NCBI GenBank assembly: GCA_944326735.1
Contig: CALVFC010000105.1
Span: 1 to 5,228 of the forward strand
Reading direction: 5' to 3'
Origin: an uncultured Limosilactobacillus sp.
Lineage (GTDB): Bacteria; Bacillota; Bacilli; Lactobacillales; Lactobacillaceae
Length of the DNA: 5,228 nt
Positions 1-4,740 of this stretch are shown here, one piece after another. A program made the translations under genes and the position numbers. Position 1 is the first letter of the stretch; each line of letters begins with the position of its first letter. The notes beneath the pieces were generated by a model, which did not search any database, was not told where the DNA came from, and worked only from the letters and a program-made list of their open reading frames with translations.

Positions 1-361
1 CAAAGACTTTATTGCCCGCGGCAGCGTTGTCGACCTAGCTGTCGGGATCATTGTTGGTAGTGCCTTTACGGCCATTGTGCAGGCACTGGTTAATGACCTG
101 CTTAATCCGCTCATTGGACTATTTATTGGTAAAATCAACTTATCCAACATTGTCTGGTCCATTGGTGATGCCCAATTCAAGGTGGGGTCGTTCCTAAATG
201 CGGTCATTAACTTCTTAATTATTTCCTTTGTGGTCTTCCTCCTGGTGAAAGCCATTAATCGTTTCCACCATAAACAAGAAGAGCCCCAACCAGAAGAACC
301 AAGTAAAGAAGAAAAATACCTGGCAGAAATTGTCCAGTTACTAAAAGAGAACGAAAAATAA
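1..361 (+). CDS. mscL: Large-conductance mechanosensitive channel MscL (5' end outside window)
   Basis: MscL is a homopentameric inner-membrane channel that opens under membrane tension and releases solutes during hypo-osmotic shock. The reading frame is open from base 2, well before the first in-window start-like codon (GTG at 77). It gives 119 residues beginning KDFIARGSVVDLAVG, the conserved N-terminal amphipathic region and first transmembrane helix, with the glycine-spaced pore-lining segment LAVGIIVGSAF. A periplasmic loop follows (IGKINLSNIVW), then TM2 (about residues 68-85, FLIISFVVFLLV). The C-terminus is charged and ends in the short helix YLAEIVQLLKENEK, typical of the cytoplasmic bundle. 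Only about 5-10 N-terminal residues seem to be missing, so the full protein would be about 125 residues, normal for the family. The stop codon (359-361) overlaps the base of a terminator hairpin. Family assignment is secure; the exact start lies outside the window. Confidence 0.96.
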   Translation, partial: KDFIARGSVVDLAVGIIVGSAFTAIVQALVNDLLNPLIGLFIGKINLSNIVWSIGDAQFKVGSFLNAVINFLIISFVVFLLVKAINRFHHKQEEPQPEEPSKEEKYLAEIVQLLKENEK

Positions 362-397
362 AGTGGTCCAACGTCAATCTGCGCTGAACCACTTTTA
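357..397. terminator. Bidirectional intrinsic terminator between mscL and the convergent membrane-protein gene
   Basis: An 8-bp perfect stem pairs 360-367 (AAAGTGGT) with 388-395 (ACCACTTT) around a 20-base loop that may fold further. On the + strand the 3' arm runs into TTTT then AAATTT. On the minus strand the arm is followed by TATTTTT. The hairpin lies between two converging genes and overlaps the mscL stop codon, so it can serve both. The stem has only moderate GC content, so strength is uncertain. Confidence 0.72.
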
Positions 398-401
398 AAT
401 T

Positions 402-1316
402 TCACGCTAACCAAAAACAGGCAGCAAGTAATAAGATTGCCCCAACGATTGTTCCGAGCAGGACATACAGTCGTTCACGACCAATCGCATGCCCATAACG
501 GTAATCATTATCATAGTGATGCATCGCCCCCATCGCCAGTTGACTTACCCCCTGGAGTAGCCAAGCTGTAACAAAGGCGCCACTGATTAAATCGGGATTA
601 TTGTCCATCAACCGAAAGATGACCGTATCTAAGCCAAAGAAGAGGACCGCGACACTGGCGATCAGGTTAACACCGACAATGCATTGATAAATGCCGCTGC
701 GTTGGACAAAGCCCGTCGAAAAGATTAATGGTAAGTGAATAAATTCTGCCCACAGGCCGACAACGATTACGGCAGCAACTACTAATGCCATTAACCACCG
801 ACCGCCACCATGGATTACTAATAATGGATAACACAATAATCCCTGGCAAAACAAATTAATTGTTCCCAGCCAGATCATAAACTCCTGCTTTGGTGGAAAT
901 GGAATGTAACGGGCCGTCACCGCAAAGAAGTTGCCCACCAGTCCCTTTATTCCGGCTAGTAAAATGAAGATGAGGTTCCACACTGTAACTGTTGTCGGTA
1001 ACAGGACTGCTGCCGGATGACTCCACGACAGGACTAACAAACAGATAATGACGAGGGCCTGGAAAATGGATAAACCGCGGTACAGTGAAGTCTTCACTAT
1101 CGCCGGGTTTTGTTGGTAGGTTAGGACCAGGTTATACACGTCCGCAATCAGGATCACGCCTGAGAAGATTATAACTGATTCAACCATTTCACCACCAACA
1201 TGGACCGGGCCACTCACAATTTGATGAATTGTAATTAGATTTAGCCACCCCACTATCCAAATCAACGCCAGAACGGGTTCAATAATAAGGGGCTGCCATT
1301 TCATTAGCTGTTTCAT
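402..1316 (-). CDS. Polytopic integral membrane protein of unknown function
   Basis: I do not recognise this family. From the ATG at 1316 the protein has 304 residues (307 from the ATG at 1325) and is very hydrophobic, with about nine likely membrane segments near residues 9-31, 45-65, 80-100, 109-129, 147-168, 174-194, 209-229, 242-264 and 284-303. Between the last two segments is a polar loop rich in His, Tyr, Asp and Arg (HHYDNDYRYGHAIGRERLY). There is no nucleotide-binding motif or clear enzyme signature; a transporter or a membrane-embedded enzyme is possible. Start choice: the SD-like AAAGGA (1334-1329) lies only 3 bases before the ATG at 1325 but 12 before the ATG at 1316. The second also overlaps the stop of a possible leader ORF (ATGA). 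I prefer 1316, with moderate confidence. The gene is divergent from the TIM-barrel gene and converges on mscL. Confidence 0.85.
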   Translation of the reverse strand: MKQLMKWQPLIIEPVLALIWIVGWLNLITIHQIVSGPVHVGGEMVESVIIFSGVILIADVYNLVLTYQQNPAIVKTSLYRGLSIFQALVIICLLVLSWSHPAAVLLPTTVTVWNLIFILLAGIKGLVGNFFAVTARYIPFPPKQEFMIWLGTINLFCQGLLCYPLLVIHGGGRWLMALVVAAVIVVGLWAEFIHLPLIFSTGFVQRSGIYQCIVGVNLIASVAVLFFGLDTVIFRLMDNNPDLISGAFVTAWLLQGVSQLAMGAMHHYDNDYRYGHAIGRERLYVLLGTIVGAILLLAACFWLA

Positions 1317-1348
1317 GTGGAACATCCATCCTTTCTGCTAGTAATCAT
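1313..1348 (-). CDS. Possible 11-codon leader peptide coupled to the membrane-protein gene
   Basis: On the minus strand an ATG at 1348 opens the short ORF MITSRKDGCST, which ends at a TGA (1315-1313). The SD-like AAGGAG at 1358-1353 lies upstream with a short 4-base gap. The TGA overlaps the downstream ATG at 1316 as ATGA, the geometry of translational coupling. The SD spacing is shorter than at the other genes here, and the peptide shows no attenuation-type codon run. It may therefore be only a coupling leader, or chance. Nothing suggests that the peptide itself has a function. Confidence 0.33.
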   Translation of the reverse strand: MITSRKDGCST

Positions 1349-1384
1349 AATACTCCTTCCTGGGCCGCTGTTCATTCCATAATC

Positions 1385-1393
1385 TGCTAAAAT
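1385..1393 (+). promoter_or_regulatory. Extended -10 promoter for the TIM-barrel / AI-2E gene pair
   Basis: TGCTAAAAT is an extended -10 element (TGN followed by TAAAAT, five of six matches to TATAAT). No good -35 is visible 16-18 bases upstream, where the sequence is GC-rich. Transcription would begin near 1400 and leave a leader of about 27 bases before the ATG at 1427. No convincing promoter for the opposite-strand membrane-protein gene could be picked out in the same intergenic region. Confidence 0.5.
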
Positions 1394-1410
1394 GGGAGTA
1401 GTTATGTATT

Positions 1411-1417
1411 GAGAGGA
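1411..1417 (+). promoter_or_regulatory. Ribosome binding site that fixes the start of the TIM-barrel gene
   Basis: GAGAGGA lies 9 bases before the ATG at 1427. The in-frame TTG at 1409 overlaps this site and so cannot be served by it, and the ATG at 1433 would be 15 bases away. This supports 1427 as the start. Confidence 0.75.
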
Positions 1418-1426
1418 CTGACTTTC

Positions 1427-2263
1427 ATGATTATGCCAATGTTAGGGCTAAAGGGAAGTAGTGCTCGCCAGCAGATTGACGACCGACTACAATACCATCC
1501 CCAGGTCTATGAATTTTATACTAACGCCAACGACTTTACACCAGATGGGATCGCACACTTAGACAGTGCCGTCCAGTATGTCCAGTCCAAGGGCATCAAG
1601 CACATTGTTATTCACCATCCCATGGCTTATAAACAATGGCATTCTGAAGTGGTAGCACCAGAAAATGCCTATCCGGACCTCTACCGGTTCATCGAAGAAA
1701 GTACTGCCGCATTGTTAAAGATTGCGGAACAACGGAATATTCAGATCTTGGTTCATGGTGGATACTCCGGTGATGAAGTGGAGGAAATGATTGCCCACTA
1801 TCCAAGTCTTCACGATGCCCGGCAGGCCGTTTACAAGCGTCTTGACCGTTTTGCCAAGGATGGTGGCAACCACATTATGTTTGAAAATTCCATTGCCCGG
1901 GTATTCGCATATGGCGACCCCGAGCAGGAAGATGAAATTCTCAGTCATCACTACCGGTTAGCTTTCGACACTTCCCATTGCTTTATCGAAATGCATGGGG
2001 ATAACCAAGCTCTGCAAAAGTCACTGGAACACCTCAAGTCGTCAGTGGTCCACTACCACCTGGTCGACTCTATTGGTCTAGTCCACGATAGTCTTCAACT
2101 CGGTACTGGCAAGATTGACTGGGCACCGGTCCTTGAGCGGCTCAATCCAAAGGCCACTAGTATTTACGAAATCAACCTGCATGACCAGAGTAATTGCAAA
2201 GAACAAGTGGCTTCGCACCGTTACTTAACGTCAATTGCACAACAGATCCAACAAGGAGAATAA
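1427..2263 (+). CDS. Sugar phosphate isomerase/epimerase family protein (AP endonuclease 2-like TIM barrel)
   Basis: The 278-residue protein matches the xylose-isomerase-like TIM-barrel superfamily, which includes endonuclease IV, sugar-phosphate isomerases/epimerases and related metal-dependent enzymes. Likely metal or active-site residues sit at the ends of successive strands: HHP at 63-65, H110 in VHGGY, E153 in FEN, D181 and H184 in FDTSH, H209 and H211 in HYHLVDS, H220-D221 before the GTGKIDW loop (226-232), and E248 in IYEIN. The FEN, FDTSH, GTGxIDW and YE motifs are the family pattern and look intact. No signal peptide is seen, so it should be cytosolic. The substrate cannot be read from sequence. 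An endonuclease IV-type DNA-repair role is possible, but the general isomerase/epimerase label is safer. The next gene begins 3 bp after the stop, and its ribosome binding site lies inside this gene's last codons, so the two are co-transcribed and probably translationally linked. Confidence 0.87.
   Translation: MIMPMLGLKGSSARQQIDDRLQYHPQVYEFYTNANDFTPDGIAHLDSAVQYVQSKGIKHIVIHHPMAYKQWHSEVVAPENAYPDLYRFIEESTAALLKIAEQRNIQILVHGGYSGDEVEEMIAHYPSLHDARQAVYKRLDRFAKDGGNHIMFENSIARVFAYGDPEQEDEILSHHYRLAFDTSHCFIEMHGDNQALQKSLEHLKSSVVHYHLVDSIGLVHDSLQLGTGKIDWAPVLERLNPKATSIYEINLHDQSNCKEQVASHRYLTSIAQQIQQGE
2253..2258 (+). promoter_or_regulatory. Ribosome binding site supporting a TTG start for the AI-2E-family gene
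   Basis: AAGGAG lies 8 bases before the TTG at 2267, inside the last codons of the upstream gene. No in-frame ATG lies near this site, and the conserved hydrophobic N-terminus begins soon after the TTG. This makes TTG the start and implies coupling with upstream translation. Confidence 0.8.
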
Positions 2264-2266
2264 CTT

Positions 2267-3367
2267 TTGAAAATTCATATTCGTCAACGGCACTGGTCAC
2301 TGGCCATCGTCGCTTTTCTACTTTACCTACTCATTCACTATTGGCCAGTGATCGCCAAACTGTTCCACTCAATCTTTTCGGCCGCTGTGCCGCTCCTAAT
2401 TGGTTGTGTGATTGCTTATATTGTCAACTTACTCCTCAAGCAATATGAACGGGGCTTCACTAAACTATTCCACAGCCCTGGTGCACAGAAGTTCAAACGT
2501 CCGATTGCCGTTGTGTTAGCTTACCTATCGATCTTTGTGATCATTGCTGTGGTCCTCTCGATTGTGGTGCCCCAACTAATTTCATGTATCAAGTTATTGC
2601 TAGCAAACCATAGTCGGGTCATCAACAAGTTCCTCGTTGCCATCCAAAAAAATAGCGACCTCAATGCGCTGTTCGGTAACTTCCACCCTAGTCAAATCAA
2701 GTGGAACCAAATCGTCAAATACATTGCGACTGGCTTTGGTGGCACCTTAAAGATGGTCGCCTCAACCGCTTCTTCCGTTGCCTCAGTGTTAACCACGGCC
2801 GTGATTGCGATCTTCTTCTCCATTTACCTGTTAATCTATAAGGAAAAGCTAGGTCGGCAATGCACCCGCGTTCTAAAGACCTACTTACCGAAGTTTTACG
2901 ATAAGACAATGTATGTTATCCGGACCTTCGATGATAGCTACAGCAGCTATATCGTTGGTCAGTGTAAGGATGCCTGTTTACTGGGGATTGCCTGTTTTAT
3001 TGGCATGGCTGTCCTCCGCTTACCATATGCTTCAATGATTGGGGCGGTGACGGCCATTACCGCCTTGATCCCAATCATCGGGGCCATTCTGGGTGCCAGT
3101 GTCGGGGTGGTCATCATTTTTGCGATCTCCCCAATTAAGGCCGGCATCTTCCTGATCTTCATTATTGCCCTCCAGCAGCTGGATAACCGGGTCACCTACC
3201 CGCTCGTTGTAGGAAAGTCAATTGGCCTGCCAAGTGTCTGGGTATTTGCCGCCGTTATTGTCGGTGGTGGCATTTATGGGATTTTGGGGATGATGTTCAC
3301 TGTTCCCCTGTTTGCCGCAATTTATAAACTAATTGCCAATGATGTTGATCGTCGACAAATCGCGTAA
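2267..3367 (+). CDS. AI-2E family (PerM/YdiK/TqsA-like) integral membrane transporter
   Basis: The protein has 366 residues, normal for the AI-2E/PerM family. The architecture fits: two N-terminal hydrophobic segments (about 11-28 and 33-56), a third at 77-103, a long extracytoplasmic-type stretch at 104-165, a segment at 168-191, and a cluster from about 235 to the C-terminus. The family hallmark is clear: the FDDSYSSYIVGQ region (221-232), then QQLDNRVTYPLVVGKSIGL (303-321), then a glycine-rich GGGIYGILGMMFTVPLFA segment (333-350). Some members export the autoinducer AI-2 (TqsA) and others act as ion antiporters, so the transported species here is unknown. It starts at TTG (2267) behind AAGGAG. 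It follows the TIM-barrel gene by 3 bp and the pair probably forms an operon, so the enzyme and membrane protein may handle related metabolites (inference). A strong hairpin lies just past its stop. Confidence 0.91.
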   Translation: MKIHIRQRHWSLAIVAFLLYLLIHYWPVIAKLFHSIFSAAVPLLIGCVIAYIVNLLLKQYERGFTKLFHSPGAQKFKRPIAVVLAYLSIFVIIAVVLSIVVPQLISCIKLLLANHSRVINKFLVAIQKNSDLNALFGNFHPSQIKWNQIVKYIATGFGGTLKMVASTASSVASVLTTAVIAIFFSIYLLIYKEKLGRQCTRVLKTYLPKFYDKTMYVIRTFDDSYSSYIVGQCKDACLLGIACFIGMAVLRLPYASMIGAVTAITALIPIIGAILGASVGVVIIFAISPIKAGIFLIFIIALQQLDNRVTYPLVVGKSIGLPSVWVFAAVIVGGGIYGILGMMFTVPLFAAIYKLIANDVDRRQIA

Positions 3368-3370
3368 AAG

Positions 3371-3412
3371 AAAAAAGTCCTCCTCACGGTTTCACCGCGG
3401 GGAGGACTTGTA
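3371..3412. terminator. Strong intrinsic terminator between converging genes, best oriented for the minus strand
   Basis: The 16-bp stem pairs 3375-3390 with 3394-3409 around a TTC loop, with one A-C mismatch (3386/3398) and one G-U pair. The outer nine pairs (AAGTCCTCC with GGAGGACTT) are perfect. On the minus strand the hairpin is followed by TTTTTTCTTTT, a textbook terminator for the B3/B4 gene ending at 3421. On the + strand the tail is poorer (GTAGTTTAAATTT), but the strong stem may still end transcription of the AI-2E-family gene. Confidence 0.88.
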
Positions 3413-3420
3413 GTTTAAAT

Positions 3421-4146
3421 TTAGTTCTTAGGAACAACGGCGTCTGGGTTGTCCTTAGTTAAATGGAAGACTTGACTTGTCTTAACACCAAAGTACTTGG
3501 TGATTAACTTGCTTAATTCTTCCATGGCTTCATTAGCACGCTTCGTTTGTTCTTCGTTAACAGATTCAATGACTGCCACAACGTTCTTTGAATCAGGCGT
3601 CAGCATTGTCCGTTGACCATCACGCCAGTTCAAGCAACGACAAACAGCACCCTCATCATCGTAGTAGCAAACTTCGCCTGGTAGAGTTGGTTCATCTTCA
3701 TCAGCACCAACTGGTTGGAAGGCCTGGCCACCGTCAACTTGACCTAAGTGCATGTCGCCAGAAATGTGATCACGGTCTTCCATTCCAACAGGAACACCGT
3801 AGGTCAACGAAACACTGTTGTAAACGTCAACAAGGGGATCAATTGGTTCAAACTTCCGTCCCTGGTTAGCACGCTTCAAAAGAGCTTCAATTGATGAACG
3901 AGCACCCTTCTTCTTCTTGAATTGTTGGTAGGCCTTCCGCCATTGGTCAATAACCGGATTCAAACGGAAAGTTTCATTGGTTAAGAACTTATCTGCTTCC
4001 TTAGTGGCTTCACTCAATAACTTCTTCCGTTCAGCCAGGTTCTTCTCATCATCATGGTTATCAATACCATCAACATACAAAATGTTAACTTGAGCATCAG
4101 GGAAGAGTTCCCAGAAACTATCATCAACTGTTACCTTATTCATCAT
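3421..4146 (-). CDS. Stand-alone B3/B4 tRNA-binding domain protein (PheT editing-domain-like)
   Basis: The 241-residue protein resembles the B3/B4 domain, which in phenylalanyl-tRNA synthetase beta (PheT) hydrolyses mis-acylated Tyr-tRNA(Phe). Here it stands alone, with no catalytic or anticodon-binding synthetase domains. Visible features are an N-terminal strand region (VTVDDSFWELFPDAQVNILYVDGIDN, in two parts), a helical charged part at 32-98 including FKKKKGAR, then the conserved core: DVYNSVSLTYGVPVG (107-121), DRDHISGD (124-131), PGEVCYYDDEGAVCRCLNWRD (156-176) and TPDSKNVVAVIE (183-194). The C-terminus is a helix plus a short tail. A trans-editing or tRNA-quality role is an inference from the domain only. 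The start is ATG 4146, 8 bases after GGAG; the GTG at 4155 overlaps the SD. All 20 lysines use AAG and the codon choice looks biased, unlike the neighbouring marR. It lies 50 bp downstream of marR on the same strand. Confidence 0.86.
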   Translation of the reverse strand: MMNKVTVDDSFWELFPDAQVNILYVDGIDNHDDEKNLAERKKLLSEATKEADKFLTNETFRLNPVIDQWRKAYQQFKKKKGARSSIEALLKRANQGRKFEPIDPLVDVYNSVSLTYGVPVGMEDRDHISGDMHLGQVDGGQAFQPVGADEDEPTLPGEVCYYDDEGAVCRCLNWRDGQRTMLTPDSKNVVAVIESVNEEQTKRANEAMEELSKLITKYFGVKTSQVFHLTKDNPDAVVPKN

Positions 4147-4154
4147 GTTGATCA

Positions 4155-4160
4155 CTCCTT
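4155..4160 (-). promoter_or_regulatory. Ribosome binding site that fixes the start of the B3/B4 gene
   Basis: AAGGAG on the minus strand (4160-4155) lies 8 bases before the ATG at 4146 and 11 before the adjacent ATG at 4143. The in-frame GTG at 4155 is formed by the last base of the SD itself and cannot be the start. Confidence 0.8.
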
Positions 4161-4178
4161 TTACTGTTTACCCAAATG

Positions 4179-4184
4179 ATTATA
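4179..4184 (-). promoter_or_regulatory. Perfect -10 box upstream of the B3/B4 gene
   Basis: TATAAT lies in an AT-rich stretch in the 50-bp gap between marR and the B3/B4 gene, and would give a leader of about 26 bases. No convincing -35 is found 16-18 bases upstream, where the sequence is the 3' end of marR. It may be a weak or activator-dependent internal promoter, or a chance match. The gap has no terminator hairpin, so read-through from marR is also possible. Confidence 0.45.
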
Positions 4185-4196
4185 AATTATGAAAAC

Positions 4197-4649
4197 TCAG
4201 TATTGGCGCTTACCGCCATGCTTTACAAAGTTCCAATCATGGTCAATGTTGTGGCGGATCCGCACCAGGTAGTCATGCACCTGCTGGGATTCCTGCTCAC
4301 TAAATCCTTGAAGCGCCACATCGTTGGAATGGCTATTCTCCCGAATAATAAAGGGATAGATCTGCTTTCCTTTTTCCGTGACGTACAAGTGCTTAATTTT
4401 CTTGTTGGTAGGATCGCTCCGTCGCTCGATGAAGCCCTTTTGTTCGAGCTTTTTGACTGCGCGGGCAATTGTTGTCCGGTCAACCTTTATCAATCCTGAC
4501 AATTGTTCTGAAATAATTCCCGGATTTTCGTAGATTCGGACAACGTACAAGTACTGGCCCCGCGCAAGGTCAATTTGCTTAAATTCGATATTGGACATTG
4601 AATCAAGCGCCCGTTCGATCATCCCAACTTCACGTAAAATATCGACCAT
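4197..4649 (-). CDS. MarR family winged helix-turn-helix transcriptional regulator
   Basis: The 150-residue protein is the usual MarR length (about 140-160) and has the full fold. N-terminal dimerisation helices span about 1-40. The HTH begins at ENPGIISEQLSGLI (41-54) and its recognition helix is VDRTTIARAVKKLEQKG (56-72). The wing is at 73-92 (FIERRSDPTNKKIKHLYV), followed by TEKGK and long C-terminal dimerisation helices. The DRTT-xxR-xVKKLExKGxIERRxxxxDxR-like signature is clear, here with NKK in place of the common D-R pair in the wing. Such proteins act as dimers on palindromes and often repress their own operon, releasing on binding a small ligand or on oxidation. No cysteine is present, so thiol-based redox sensing of the OhrR type is unlikely. 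The start ATG (4649) has AAGGAG 7 bases upstream. A palindrome in its own promoter suggests autoregulation. Confidence 0.93.
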   Translation of the reverse strand: MVDILREVGMIERALDSMSNIEFKQIDLARGQYLYVVRIYENPGIISEQLSGLIKVDRTTIARAVKKLEQKGFIERRSDPTNKKIKHLYVTEKGKQIYPFIIRENSHSNDVALQGFSEQESQQVHDYLVRIRHNIDHDWNFVKHGGKRQY

Positions 4650-4669
4650 TGCTTATCTCCTTATCCAAC

Positions 4670-4697
4670 ATTGTACTCACTTTTGTTGCAATTGCAA
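4670..4697 (-). promoter_or_regulatory. Promoter of the marR-B3/B4 unit
   Basis: Read on the minus strand, TTGCAA (4697-4692, four of six matches to TTGACA) and TACAAT (4675-4670, five of six) are separated by 16 bases. The -10 lies about 20 bases before the ATG, next to the AAGGAG at 4662-4657, so the leader is very short. The -35 is half of a perfect palindrome. Confidence 0.62.
4686..4697. promoter_or_regulatory. 12-bp perfect palindrome, likely operator of the MarR regulator
   Basis: TTGCAATTGCAA is perfectly self-complementary and covers the -35 of the marR promoter. MarR-family dimers typically bind short inverted repeats in or beside their own promoter, and binding here would block RNA polymerase. 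Binding by this particular protein is inferred from position, not shown. I did not notice a second copy of the site in the window. Confidence 0.55.
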
Positions 4698-4699
4698 TA

Positions 4700-4733
4700 A
4701 AAATAATAAATAAAAATTGGGAAAATCCCAATT
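4700..4733 (-). terminator. Intrinsic terminator of the DUF1836 gene
   Basis: On the minus strand the 8-bp perfect stem AATTGGGA / TCCCAATT (4733-4726 with 4722-4715, three-base loop) is followed by TTTTATTTATTATTTTTA. It lies 7 bases past the stop of the DUF1836 gene. It separates that transcript from marR, whose promoter begins immediately downstream. Confidence 0.88.
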
Positions 4734-4740
4734 ACTGTTT

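Noticed and set aside
77..361. GTG at 77 as the mscL start
   Set aside because: The frame is open to the left edge and the 25 codons before it encode the conserved MscL N-terminus and TM1 (ARGSVVDLAVG). The gene is cut by the window, not short.
1409..1426. TTG at 1409 as the TIM-barrel start
   Set aside because: It overlaps the GAGAGGA ribosome binding site and has no well-placed SD of its own; the ATG at 1427 is correctly spaced.
2194..2448. 84-codon + strand ORF across the junction of the TIM-barrel and AI-2E genes
   Set aside because: It is a shifted frame over two well-supported genes, has no SD, and its composition is atypical of a protein.
2715..3195. Minus-strand ORFs opposite the AI-2E-family gene
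   Set aside because: They are Arg/Ser/Met-rich antisense shadows of a conserved membrane protein and lack ribosome binding sites.
2267..3367. Calling this gene a quorum-sensing AI-2 exporter
   Set aside because: The family name derives from one member (TqsA); others are ion antiporters. Sequence alone cannot assign AI-2 as the substrate.
3588..3869. 93-codon + strand ORF rich in His, Gln and Ser, opposite the B3/B4 gene
   Set aside because: This composition comes from the antisense of the strongly biased codons of the real gene; there is no start context.
4147..4155. GTG at 4155 as the B3/B4 gene start
   Set aside because: Its G is the last base of the AAGGAG site, which is spaced for the ATG at 4146.
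4176..4499. 107-codon + strand ORF opposite marR
   Set aside because: It lies antisense inside a clear MarR gene, has no SD, and its translation looks like no known family.
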